In this document: positions 1 through 14,200 of the stretch, one piece after another
Layout: each line of letters begins with the position of its first letter
Position numbering within the stretch: the first letter of the stretch is position 1
Source of the DNA: a bacterium
Lineage (GTDB): Bacteria; Myxococcota_A; Bradymonadia; UBA7976; UBA1532
NCBI GenBank assembly: GCA_030426085.1
Contig: JAUHYW010000003.1
Coordinates: 207,969 to 271,968 of the forward strand
Direction of reading: 5' to 3'
Length of the DNA stretch: 64,000 nt
The notes under the pieces: model-generated
Told to the model about the DNA's origin: nothing
Databases searched by the model: none
Seen by the model: only the letters and a program-made list of their open reading frames with translations
Position numbers and translations under genes: made by a program

Positions 1-31
1 GGGCGACGGCGTCCTGGAAAACATCACTCAT
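1..31 (-). CDS. Start of a truncated minus-strand gene (product unknown)
   Basis: Only the first ten codons are inside the window, reading M-S-D-V-F-Q-D-A-V-A and running off the left edge. A strong GGAGGAG ribosome binding site lies about 9 nt upstream of the ATG on the minus strand (around positions 40-49), which is the main reason to call a real start. It is divergent from the GH92 gene, with a 159-bp intergenic stretch that must hold both promoters; no convincing -35/-10 pair stands out there. Too short to assign a family. Confidence 0.4.
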   Translation of the reverse strand, partial: MSDVFQDAVA

Positions 32-190
32 GGCTCGGTCTCCTCCGGGGGTGGGGGTGAGCGCTGTGCGCAGAAAGGGAAACGCATCACCGCTGGAGAC
101 ATTACATACCCTTCTCGCGGCGATCGGTAGGGCCCGGCGCTTTCATCGCCCGGGGCTCCTCGTCCAAGATGCGGCGACACGGAGGTGAGC

Positions 191-2602
191 ATGACGCGAA
201 GGGTGATGCGGGGCGCGATCCGGCTGGTGGCGCTCGCCGCGCTGTGCGGCGCGAGCGGGCCGCTGGCGGGCTGTGACGACGACTCGACCGCCGAGCCGGT
301 GGACGGGGCCCGGCCCGACACGGCGCCCGATCCGGACGCGGCGCCCGATCCCGAGCCGGACGCGGCGCCCGAACCGGACGCGGGGCCCGACCCCGATGGC
401 GCGCCCGACGCGGCCCCGCCCCTGCGGGTCGATCCGGGCCCGGTCATCGACGCCGAGGCCGCGATGGCCTACGTCGACCCGTTCATCGGCACCGGCGGCT
501 TCGGCTTCGGCTACGCCGCGCTGACCCCTGCGGCCCAGATGCCGCTGGGCATGATGCGCCTGGGCCCCGACACGACCGACGCCGGGCGCCACTCCCGCTT
601 CCACCACTTCAGCGGCTACTACCACCCCGACCCCGACGTGCGCGGCTTCAGCCACGTCCGGCTGGTGGGCACCGGCGTCGGCGACCTGGGGCTGGTGCGG
701 GTGCTGCCCCAGCGCACCCTCGACGGGCCCCACCCCGGCGCGCGCTGGGCCCCGATGGACAAGGCGAGCGAGGCGGCAGTGCCCGGGCGCTACGACGTGC
801 GGCTGACCGATCCGGCGGTGGCGGTGGCGCTGACGGCGAGCCACCACGCGGGGGTGCACCGCTACACCTTCGCCGACGACGGGCGGGTCTACCTGATCGT
901 CGACGCCGGGGCCTCGGTCAACGATCAGGCCGCCGAGGACGCGCGCATGGTCTGGCGGGACGGCGCGCTGGGCAGCCAGACGGTGTGGACCGGCGGCTTC
1001 ACCGGTCGCAGCCAGGGCTTCGTGCTGCACACGGTGATGCGCTTCGACCCGCCGCCGACGGCGGTCTTCGGGTGGGACGGTGAGGGCTTCGTCGAGGGCG
1101 CCGCCGCCCAGGGCCCGCAGGCGGCGATGGCCCTGGCCTTCGACGACGTGGCCGACGTGCCCATCGAGCTGCGGGTGGGCATCTCGTACATCGGCAGCGG
1201 CGAGGCGGGGCGCAACCTCGACGCCCAGATCGGCGGGCGCTCGTTCGACGAGGTGGCCGCGGCGGCGTGGGACGCGTGGCGGGACAAGATCGGCCGGGTG
1301 CGGGTCGCCGGGGGGTCCGAGCGCGACCGGCGGGTGTTCTACTCGGCGCAGTATCACGCCTACGCCATGCCGACCCGCTTCTCGGAGTCCGACGGGCGCT
1401 ACGCCGGCCTGGACGGCGAGGCCCACGCGGTCGACGAGCACGGCGGCGGCTTCACCTACTACACCGATCTGTCGCTGTGGGACTCGTTCCGCACGCTGCA
1501 CCCGTGGCTGGTGCTCACCGACCCCGACGTGCAGCGGGACTGCCTGCGCTCGCTGATGGCGATGTACGCCGACGGCGGCTCGATGCCCCGCTGGCCGGCC
1601 AACACCAGCTACAGCGGCAGCATGATCGGGTCGAGCGCCGACATGCTCTTCGCCGGCTCGCGGGCCAAGGGCATCGACGGGGTCGACTACGAGGCGGCGT
1701 TCGACGCGCTGATGCAGGCGGCGAGCGGGCCGGTGCCCCGGGCGGGGCGCAGCGGCATCGAGGACTACCTGGCGCTGGGCTACGTGTCGTCGGACAGCGG
1801 CAGCGGCTCGGTCTCGCGCACCCTGGAGTACGCCTACAGCGACCACATGCTCGCCGATCTGGCCGAGCGGCTCGGGCGCCCCGAGGCCGAGGCGCTGCGG
1901 GCCCGGGGGCAGAGCTATCGCAGCCTGTTCGATGGCGCGGCGGGCTTCTTCTTCCCCCGCGACCGGGGCGGGGCGATGCAGCCGGTGCCGACGGAGGGCA
2001 TCTCGATGGGCGAGGGGCCCTTCGTCGAGGGCAACGCGTGGCATTGGCGGTTCTCGGCCTTCCACGATCCGGCGGGGCTGGCCGAGCTGTTCGGCGGGCC
2101 GGCGGGGCTCGGCGACGCGCTGGACCGCTTCTTCGACCTCAGCCAGCTCGGCACGCCCGCCTTCAACGCGGCCCTGCCCGACCTCTTCTACTGGCACGGC
2201 AACGAGCCCCAGATCCACGCGGCGTTCCTGTACCACGCCACCGACCGCCCGGAGCGGGTGACCGAGCAGGTGCGCCGCATCCAGTACGGGGCCTACACGG
2301 ACACCCCGGCGGGGCTGGTGGGCAACGACGACGGGGGCACCCTGAGCGCGTGGCTGCTCTTCACCGCGCTGGGGCTGTACCCGGTGGCCGGCAGCGACCT
2401 GTACTACACCGCCTCGCCGATGTTCCCCCGGATCGAGGCGGACCACGCCGGGGGCACGCTGACGGTCGAGGCGTGGGGGGCCGGCCCCGCGGTGCACGCC
2501 TTCGAGGCGGCCTGGCTGGACGATACGCCGGTGGAGGGCGGCCGGCTGCGCCACGCCGATCTGGTGGCGGCCGAGGTGCTGCGCTTCGACATGGTGCGCT
2601 GA
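191..2602 (+). CDS. GH92 family alpha-mannosidase-like lipoprotein
   Basis: 803-residue predicted exported glycoside hydrolase of family 92; characterised members are calcium-dependent exo-acting alpha-mannosidases that trim mannose chains. The N-terminus is a lipoprotein signal ending in a lipobox L-A-G-C (Cys28), followed by a low-complexity Asp/Pro/Ala linker to about residue 80. The family signature VDPFIGTGG begins at residue 95, followed by PLGMMRLGPDT. The C-terminal half has GNDDGGTLSAW and ALGLYPV, both typical of GH92. The length fits the family. I chose ATG 191 because GGAGG lies 5 nt upstream (181-185); an in-frame GTG at 185 overlaps that ribosome binding site and is less likely. 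The next gene is convergent. The protein probably sits on the outer membrane or in the periplasm and degrades external glycans. Substrate linkage is inferred from the family only. Confidence 0.88.
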   Translation: MTRRVMRGAIRLVALAALCGASGPLAGCDDDSTAEPVDGARPDTAPDPDAAPDPEPDAAPEPDAGPDPDGAPDAAPPLRVDPGPVIDAEAAMAYVDPFIGTGGFGFGYAALTPAAQMPLGMMRLGPDTTDAGRHSRFHHFSGYYHPDPDVRGFSHVRLVGTGVGDLGLVRVLPQRTLDGPHPGARWAPMDKASEAAVPGRYDVRLTDPAVAVALTASHHAGVHRYTFADDGRVYLIVDAGASVNDQAAEDARMVWRDGALGSQTVWTGGFTGRSQGFVLHTVMRFDPPPTAVFGWDGEGFVEGAAAQGPQAAMALAFDDVADVPIELRVGISYIGSGEAGRNLDAQIGGRSFDEVAAAAWDAWRDKIGRVRVAGGSERDRRVFYSAQYHAYAMPTRFSESDGRYAGLDGEAHAVDEHGGGFTYYTDLSLWDSFRTLHPWLVLTDPDVQRDCLRSLMAMYADGGSMPRWPANTSYSGSMIGSSADMLFAGSRAKGIDGVDYEAAFDALMQAASGPVPRAGRSGIEDYLALGYVSSDSGSGSVSRTLEYAYSDHMLADLAERLGRPEAEALRARGQSYRSLFDGAAGFFFPRDRGGAMQPVPTEGISMGEGPFVEGNAWHWRFSAFHDPAGLAELFGGPAGLGDALDRFFDLSQLGTPAFNAALPDLFYWHGNEPQIHAAFLYHATDRPERVTEQVRRIQYGAYTDTPAGLVGNDDGGTLSAWLLFTALGLYPVAGSDLYYTASPMFPRIEADHAGGTLTVEAWGAGPAVHAFEAAWLDDTPVEGGRLRHADLVAAEVLRFDMVR

Positions 2603-2618
2603 GGCCGGGCGTCGGAGC

Positions 2619-3734
2619 TCAGTCGCTGCAGCGGTAGCGGTGCAGCGGCTGGCCCCCCCGCAGCTCGGGATCCTCGGAGACGGTCCACACGTCCCGCCCG
2701 CTGGGATCGTAGGTGATCGCCTCGCCCTGGGGCTCGCTCAGCGGGCCGATGGAGACGGTGCGCGGCTGCACGAACGGCAGATCGGCGATGCCCCGGGCGG
2801 GGTCGGCGCCCTCGGCGAAGACGTACTCGTAGCTGCCGGTGTAGACCCGCAGCACCAGCCGGGTGCCGTCGGGGTGCAGGTCGGCGGCGGTGATCGAGCG
2901 GCCGTTCTCGATGGCCAACCCCGGGGCGTTGATGCGGGTGATCTCGTCGAGCTCGACCGCCTCGCCGTCGACGAGCGGCCCCGGGTGGCCGAAGACGCGG
3001 GCGACCGGGGCATCGACCTTCTCGAAGAGCCAGAAGCGATCCCCGGCCGGGGCCACCGCGAGCGCCTCGACGTCGACCGGCCCCCCGGGATATTCGACGG
3101 GGAAGGTCCACACCCGCTGGGCCTCGCCCCCCGCGACCACCGGCTCGGGCACCGCGTAGACCGCCGCGTCGTCCCGGCTGCGGCGGTTGTCGCCCACGTC
3201 GGCCACCCACAGGCAGGGCCCCGATCCGTCGGGGCAGTCGGCGGCGGCCAGGTCTTCCCAGTCCTCGTTGTCGACCGGCAGCCGCACCTCGCCCCGGGCG
3301 TTGCCGGCGGTGTCGACGGCGTACAGCACCGGCTCGCCGCCGGAGTCGGTGTGCATCCACAGCACGTCGGGCCGGCTGGCCGAGAAGGCGATGCCCGAGA
3401 CCTCGGCCAGCGTGTCGCCCATCAAGCGGCCCACCACCTCGGGGGGCGCGTAGACCGAGCCGCAGGCCCGGGGCGGGGGGCCCATGTCGGGCGCCGGCGG
3501 GGCCATGTCGGGCGCCGGCGGGGCCATGTCGCGGGGCGGCGCCATGTCGGGCGGGGGCGGGGCCATGTCCCGGGGCGGCGGGGCCATGTCCGGCGGGCCG
3601 CGATCGGGCGCGGCGTCGGCCGGGGGGCCCACGTCGACGGCCCGGTCGGGGGTCGGCTCGGCCACGCCCCCGTCGCAGGCCGCCAGCAAGCCGCCCAGCA
3701 GGCAACCGACCAGGGACATCGCGCGCGCGCTCAT
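2619..3734 (-). CDS. Lipoprotein with PDMAPP-repeat linker and predicted beta-propeller-like domain
   Basis: 371-residue exported lipoprotein. The lipobox is L-A-A-C with Cys20, after a short hydrophobic signal. Residues about 25-85 form a repetitive Pro/Asp/Met linker (P-D-M-A-P-P type repeats) that would hold the domain away from the membrane. The remainder has recurring short blocks such as SGIAFSASRPDVLW, DSGGEPVLYAVDTAG and LWVADVGDN, suggestive of beta-propeller blades as in SdiA-regulated or phytase-like esterase-domain proteins, but I cannot name the family firmly. ATG 3734 has GGGAG about 8 nt upstream; reading further upstream in frame enters unrelated antisense sequence of the next gene. 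Convergent with the GH92 gene, 16 bp apart. Confidence 0.75.
   Translation of the reverse strand: MSARAMSLVGCLLGGLLAACDGGVAEPTPDRAVDVGPPADAAPDRGPPDMAPPPRDMAPPPPDMAPPRDMAPPAPDMAPPAPDMGPPPRACGSVYAPPEVVGRLMGDTLAEVSGIAFSASRPDVLWMHTDSGGEPVLYAVDTAGNARGEVRLPVDNEDWEDLAAADCPDGSGPCLWVADVGDNRRSRDDAAVYAVPEPVVAGGEAQRVWTFPVEYPGGPVDVEALAVAPAGDRFWLFEKVDAPVARVFGHPGPLVDGEAVELDEITRINAPGLAIENGRSITAADLHPDGTRLVLRVYTGSYEYVFAEGADPARGIADLPFVQPRTVSIGPLSEPQGEAITYDPSGRDVWTVSEDPELRGGQPLHRYRCSD
3478..3600. repeat. Tandem micro-repeat encoding the PDMAPP linker
   Basis: Degenerate units of about 21-24 bp with the recurring core GGGGCCATGTC (plus-strand view) encode the Pro-Asp-Met linker of the lipoprotein on the minus strand. 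Such coding repeats expand and contract easily, so linker length probably varies between strains. Confidence 0.7.
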
Positions 3735-3808
3735 CGGCTCACTCCCGTGATGCAGGCGGCTCTGTGTATCCCAACCGGGGCCGGCGGCGCGACCTCGACG
3801 CGCAGTGT

Positions 3809-5146
3809 TCACGGGGCGAGGATCAACGTCACCCCGCCGCCATCGTAGACCCCGTCGCCGTCGTCCAGATCCCAGCCGACCCCGAAGGTGGCCCACACCC
3901 GCTCGCCGAAGGGCACCGCGAAGCGGGTCAGCAGGCGGTGGTCGGCGCCGGCGAACCGGCGGTCGTCGGGCCCGGTGAGCGCCCGGTCGCTGCGCATGAA
4001 GCCCAGGTCGAGGCCGAAGCCGTCGAACAGCATCCACACCGCTCGGATCCGGCTCAGCCAGCGGATCTCGCCCCCCGTGGGGCCGTCGGGATCGGTCGGA
4101 TCCAGCAGCCCCTCGGCGGCGGTGCGCCCGACGACCGCCTCGACCTGAACCGGCCCCAGCGCCGCCAGCCCGTAGGCTTCGAGGCGGGTGGCGTCTTCGG
4201 TGATCCGCCGGTCGCGGGCCGGATCGGCGAAGCCCACCGCGCCGAAGTCCGAGGTCCACCGGCGGGCGGTGAGCCCCAGCGCCACCGGGATCCCCAGGGC
4301 GGGCGGCAGCCGATACTCGATCAGGCCCGCGCCGAGCCAGCCCTCGCGGACCCGGCGGTGGTCGTCCTCGGGCACCTCGGGGTGCCACACCCGGATCGCC
4401 TGGGGCAGCACCCGGGCCCCGTACAGCTCGACCCGCAGCCCGGCGACGCGGGCCGAGAGCAGCTCCACCGCCAGCGCCAGCGGGGCGTCCTGCATGTCGA
4501 GGTGGCGGTCGAGCACGACGCCCCGACCCTCGGCCAGCGCGTAGGCCGCGTCGATGAAGGCGTCGAACGCAGCCAGCCGCACCCGGGCCTCGCCCCACGC
4601 CGCCCAGCGGGCGCCGACCAGCAGCTCGAGGTCGATGTCCTCTTTCTCGCCCCGGGGGTAGACCCCCAGGCGGGCGAAGACCGGGCTGCCGCCGATCGAC
4701 TCGTGCCCGAAGTCGACCCGCAGCAGGTCGCTGTCGTAGCCCCGCCCGTAGCGCCGGTCGAAGCGCAGCCCCACGAAGCCGCCCGCCTCGCCCACCGCGG
4801 CCCGGGTCTTGAGCTGCACCAGGTGGGCGAACCCGAACTCGTCGAGGCTCTGCAAGCGGAAGCGGCCCCCGTCGATCGCCGCCCGCCACCGCTGCTCGTC
4901 GGCCCGGGGCAGGTCGGAGGCCGCCAGATCCATCTCGTACTCGGGGTACAGCCGGCGGTTCTGCCGCTGCTGGGGCGGGCCGTCGGGGTCGGGGCGGCCG
5001 GTGCGGTCGTACATCCGGCGCCACTGGCCGCTCCACACCTCGTCGAGGGTGTAGCCGCCGAGGCGGTCGAGGGGGTCGGGCGCGAGCGGGGTCGGGGGCG
5101 GGGCGAGCAGCGCGATCAGCAGCGCGCAGGCCGGCAGGCCGGACAC
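3809..5146 (-). CDS. Predicted outer-membrane beta-barrel protein
   Basis: 445-residue protein with a short hydrophobic N-terminal signal (LPACALLIALLAPP) and then alternating polar/aromatic stretches, many Arg/Tyr/Trp residues and a C-terminus ending in hydrophobic beta-like residues (GVTLILAP), all suggestive of an outer-membrane barrel. No named family recognised. The GTG start at 5146 lies 10 bp after the stop of the upstream gene, so the two are probably co-transcribed. A barrel next to exported proteins is consistent with an envelope cluster, but its cargo is unknown. Barrel topology is inferred from composition, not modelled. Confidence 0.65.
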   Translation of the reverse strand: MSGLPACALLIALLAPPPTPLAPDPLDRLGGYTLDEVWSGQWRRMYDRTGRPDPDGPPQQRQNRRLYPEYEMDLAASDLPRADEQRWRAAIDGGRFRLQSLDEFGFAHLVQLKTRAAVGEAGGFVGLRFDRRYGRGYDSDLLRVDFGHESIGGSPVFARLGVYPRGEKEDIDLELLVGARWAAWGEARVRLAAFDAFIDAAYALAEGRGVVLDRHLDMQDAPLALAVELLSARVAGLRVELYGARVLPQAIRVWHPEVPEDDHRRVREGWLGAGLIEYRLPPALGIPVALGLTARRWTSDFGAVGFADPARDRRITEDATRLEAYGLAALGPVQVEAVVGRTAAEGLLDPTDPDGPTGGEIRWLSRIRAVWMLFDGFGLDLGFMRSDRALTGPDDRRFAGADHRLLTRFAVPFGERVWATFGVGWDLDDGDGVYDGGGVTLILAP

Positions 5147-5156
5147 GGCCCGGCGC

Positions 5157-5645
5157 TCAGCGGGCGGCGAGCGCGCGGGCCAGGCGGCTCTTGCGGAGGG
5201 TGGCGGCGTCGATGGTCAGCGGCCCGACGGCCCGCGCGGCCCGGCTGGCCGCGAGCAGCGCGCCGTCCACCGCCACCGGGGCCCGGGCCACCGTCACCGG
5301 CGGGGCCGGGCGGGAGACGGTGACGACCCGCCCGTCGAGCAGCTCGAGCTCGCGCTCGATGGACGCGGTCAGCGCCCGGATGCGGCGGCTGCGGTCGACC
5401 GCCTCGCCCTGCACCGCCAGCAGCGGGTCGGCGTCGACCACCGGCGCGGTGCGGGGGCGGGCTCGACCGATGGCCAGCAGGCCGCAGTCCAGCGCCTCGA
5501 CCGGCCGGCGCGAGGTGAGCTGCACCGGCGCCTCGGCCAGCGGCTGCCGCGCCGGGTGGCGGGCCCCGTCGGCCAGGGCCGGGGTGGTCCAGGCGGCGCC
5601 GGTCAGCGCCGCGGCGGTGATCGTCCGAGTCAGTATGCGCTTCAT
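5157..5645 (-). CDS. Small exported protein of unknown function
   Basis: About 162 residues with a typical Sec signal peptide (MKRILTRTITAAALTGAAW, cleavage near T-P-A-L-A/D). The mature part is Arg/Ala/Val-rich and contains no Cys pairs or catalytic motif that I can name. Two in-frame ATGs are possible: 5645, which gives the usual M-K-R signal start, and 5657, which adds M-S-I-P. A TAGGAT stretch precedes 5657 almost directly and sits 12 nt from 5645, so the ribosome binding site does not decide. A perfect 14-bp palindrome lies just upstream. The downstream barrel gene starts 10 bp after this stop. Confidence 0.6.
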   Translation of the reverse strand: MKRILTRTITAAALTGAAWTTPALADGARHPARQPLAEAPVQLTSRRPVEALDCGLLAIGRARPRTAPVVDADPLLAVQGEAVDRSRRIRALTASIERELELLDGRVVTVSRPAPPVTVARAPVAVDGALLAASRAARAVGPLTIDAATLRKSRLARALAAR

Positions 5646-5658
5646 GGGTATTGACATA

Positions 5659-5672
5659 TCCTACATGTAGGA
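5659..5672. promoter_or_regulatory. 14-bp perfect palindrome upstream of the small exported protein gene
   Basis: TCCTACATGTAGGA is a perfect dyad in an AT-rich pocket between the carboxylase stop (5703) and the exported protein start. Its TACA/TGTA core resembles operators of BlaI/MecI-type winged-helix repressors (established for that family); assignment here is inference, and no such regulator is encoded in the window. A T-rich stretch (TTTTTTCT, 5694-5701, plus strand) also lies in this gap. Confidence 0.4.
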
Positions 5673-5702
5673 CAACGCCAAATTCGTGCGCGTTTTTTCT
5701 GG

Positions 5703-10867
<5,165 letters not shown>

Positions 10868-10871
<4 letters not shown>

Positions 10872-11293
10872 GCGGGGCTCCCTTCTTCTGCGGACTCGAG
10901 CACCACCTGGGCGATGGCGTAGTCCCCGTCGTGGCTGAGCGAGAGGTGGGCCCGCACCGGGCCGACGTGGGCGGCGAGCGGCGGGGCGAGGCGCAGGGCC
11001 GGGCGGCCCCAGGCGTCGGCGATGACCTCGACGTGGCGCAGGTCGACCCCCGCGAGGCGGGGCGGGGCGCCGAAGAAGCCGCCGCTCCACGCCTTGACGA
11101 AGGCCTCCTTGGCCGCGAAGCGGGCCGCGAGGTGCCGCGCCGGATCACCCGACGGTCGATCGGCGGCGTCCCGCCGCTCGCCGGGGGTGAAGACCCCCTC
11201 GGCGAAGCCCGAGGCCCGATCGGCGAGCTGATCCCGCAGCCCGGGCACGTGCACCAGATCGACCCCGACCCCGACGATCTGCGCCGGGCTCAT
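10868..11293 (-). CDS. acpS: Holo-[acyl-carrier-protein] synthase
   Basis: 141-residue 4'-phosphopantetheinyl transferase of the AcpS class, which moves phosphopantetheine from CoA onto the acyl-carrier serine. Family motifs are present: GVDLV near residue 9, FAAKEAFVKA in the middle (Mg2+/CoA site), and HLSLSHDGDYAIA near the C-terminus. The length is normal. Start ATG 11293 overlaps the fatty acid synthase stop by 4 nt (ATGA) and its own stop overlaps the carboxylase start the same way, so all three are translationally coupled. The synthase lacks a C-terminal phosphopantetheinyl transferase domain, so this enzyme is very probably the one that activates Ser1931 of its neighbour, as in the fas-acpS pair of mycobacteria. 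Confidence 0.93.
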
Positions 11294-14200
11294 CGCGGGC
11301 TCCGGCCGACGAAGACCCCCCGCTCGGGGTCCAGGCGGGCCCCCGGATCGAGCAGCGCCCGGGCCTCCTCGGCCGCCTGGGCCGGGGTGCCGTCGGCCGC
11401 CGCGAACCGGCGCCCGGTCCGCTTGCGGTAGTGGGGCTCGGCCCCCATCAGGATGGCCGCCCGCCGCCGCCGGCTCCACGCCGCCCGCTCGGCGACCCGG
11501 GCCCGCCAGTCGGCCTCGGCCTCGGGGTCCAGCGCCGCGGCGAACGCCGCCGGATGCAGCACCAGCGCCACCGCGCTGACGTGGCCGAAGCCCAGGCTGG
11601 TCAGCAGCCCGGCCCGCATCGGTACTGCCGGCCCCGGGCGCAGCGTCTCGTCGGTGAACGCGACGTGGGCGTGGGGCGCCATCGCCGGGTCGAGCTCGTC
11701 GAGGTTGCGGTTGCCCGGCACCACCCCCGCGCACAGCGCCTGGCACAGCCCGCCGAGCTGCCACGCCGCCGCGCCGCCCTTGCTGTGGCCGGTCAGCGTC
11801 TTCTGGGACACCGCGAAGAGCGGGTTGCCCGGGGTGCGCCCCAGCGCGCCCTGGATGCGGTGATGCAGCGCGTTCTCGTTGACGTCGTTGGCCGCCGTCG
11901 AGGTGTCGTGCTTGTAGACCAGGGCGACGTCGTCCGCCCCCAGCCCGTAGCGGGCCAGCGCCCGGCCCAGCGCCGAGTCGGCCCCGCCGGTCGCCGCCGC
12001 CAGCGCGCCCAGCCCCGGGGCCGGGATCGACTGCTGGATGCCGTCGCCGAACGAGCCGGCCCACGCCAGCACCCCCTTCACCGGCAGCCCCAGGGCCAGC
12101 GCGACGTCGCCCCGGGTCACCAGCGCCGTGCCCCCGCCGTGGGCCTCGACGAAGCCCCGTCGGCGGGCGTCGTTGGCCCGCGAGATCTCGTCCGGCTCGA
12201 GCCCCATCGCGGTCATCAGATCGGTGTCGGCGGTGGCCCCCATGTCGGCGAAGCCCACCGCGCCCTCGGGCCCGATGTCGTCGAACCCGCCGGCCACCAC
12301 GACGTCGGCCTTGCCGGTCGCGATCTTGTCCAGCGCCTCTTCGAGCGAGACCGCCGCCGTCGCGCAGGCCGCCACCGGGTGCGACATCGCCCCGTACGAG
12401 CCCACGTAGCCCTGGACCACATACGCCGCGGCCACGTTGATCAGCGTCTCCTGGAGGACGTCGCCCTGGCGGGCCACCCCCATCAGGTGGTCCTGGTACA
12501 GCCGGCGCAGGCTGGCCATGCCGCCGATGCCCGCGCCCTGGGTGTTGGCCACCCGCGCCGGGTGGATGTGGCTCAGCAGCGCCTCGGGGTCGAGCCCGGC
12601 CGACAGGAAGGCGTCGACCGTCGCCACGAGGTTGAACAGCGCGACCCGGTCGACCCGCTCGGCCATCTCGGCCGGGACGCCGAAGCGGGCGAAGTCGAAG
12701 CCCTTCGGCACCAGCCCCGCGACCCGGGCCGGCAGCCGGGCGTGGCGCAGCACCTTCACCTCGGCCCCCGCCTTGCGGGTCACGACCCACCGGATATCGG
12801 GGCCCTCGCCCTCGCGGCGGTACGCCGTGCGCTCGGGATCACCGGCCACGAACGCCCGGGCCTCGGCCTCGTCGGCCACCGGGAACTCGAAGTCGCGGTC
12901 GAGGAAGACCGAGGCGTGCACCGGCACCGCGCCGGGGTCGAAGCCGGCGGTCTCCGGCTCGACGAGGCGGATGCCCGAGCGGCTCAGCACCGCGTCGTGG
13001 AACCGCTCGGCGATGTCGGCCTCGGCGATCGGCGCGTCCCGCTCGACGTCGATCCAGCCGCCGCCCCGCGGATCGTCCTCCCAGCGCACCAGCCCGCAGG
13101 TCCAGGCCAGCTCCAGCACCGACGCCGGCGACAGGCGCTCGCCGACCTCCAGCTCGAAGCGGGTGCGGTCGGATCCGCACGGCCCGACCTCGCCCCGGCC
13201 GACGATGACGACGATGTCCTTCGGGTCCAGGCCGTGCTCGGGCCAGGGGCAGGCCGCCGGCTCCGGCTCGGGCGCCGGCCAGTCCACCGCCGGCTCGACC
13301 GGCACCGGCGCCGCGGCGACCCGGCCGGTGGCCGCGGCGAACGCGTCGTCCAGCGCGGCCCGCCGCCGGGCGTGGGCCACCTCCTCGGCGATGGCGGATC
13401 GGATGCGGCCCACCGTCTCCCGCAGGTCGGGGATGCGCCCGAAGCCCCCGGTCAGGTCGACCCGCAGCGGCGCCGCCTTCGCGACCCCACGGGCCCCGTC
13501 GGCGCACAGCCCCGCGATCAAGAAGCCCATCTCGGCCGCCGAGAAGGTGCGCACCGCCGTCTCGGCCTCGAGCCGGGCGGCGACCGGGTTGTTGGCGTCC
13601 ATCAGCCCGGTGCCCCGGACCCAGCCGATACGGGCCGCGCACAGCGTCGTCGCCCCGCCCCAGGCGTCGTGCTCGCTGCGCCACTTCTCGACGAGCACCT
13701 CGAGCGCGGCCTTGGTCTCGGCGTACAGCCCGTCGCCGCCGAACGCCCCGTGATTGGGCGACAGCGGCAGCACGACGTGACACCGGTCGGCGGGCACGCC
13801 CAGCGCGCGGTGGCGGCGGGCGATCGACCCGATGAGCGTCTCGACCCCCAGCAGCAGCACCCGCAGCGCGACCTGGGCCCGGCCGCCGAGGCGGTCGAGG
13901 GTCGCCGCGTCGCCCACCGCGCCGAACGGCAGCAGCAGGTCGGGCGAGAACGGCCGCTTGAGCACCCGGGTCGTCGCCCCGGCCTGCTCGGTGCGGGCCT
14001 CGAAGAGCCAGTCGACCAGCGCCTCGATGTCGGCCAGCGAGGCCATGTTGCACGGCACGACGTGCAGCTCGGCGCCCGGCCCGGCCTCGGCGTGGAAGAG
14101 CCGGCGGTAGAAGCGGCGGCGGGCCTTGGTGGTGGTCGTGGTGGTCACGACGACCCGGGCCCCGCCCCGCAGCAGGTGGCGCACGACCTCCACCGCGATG

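Noticed and set aside
3735..5036. Upstream extension of the lipoprotein frame (start near 5036)
   Set aside because: It overlaps the barrel protein gene in another frame and would bury a clear lipoprotein signal peptide.
10872..11090. N-terminal extension of the carboxylase frame into the acpS region
   Set aside because: The translation is Arg/Pro/Gly-rich, AcpS is unmistakable in the other frame, and ATG 10871 has a good ribosome binding site and an ATGA overlap.
14130..14165. GTGGTGGTCGTGGT microsatellite-like run
   Set aside because: It is the coding sequence for the Val/Thr-rich strand of the ketoreductase Rossmann fold, where such residues are expected.
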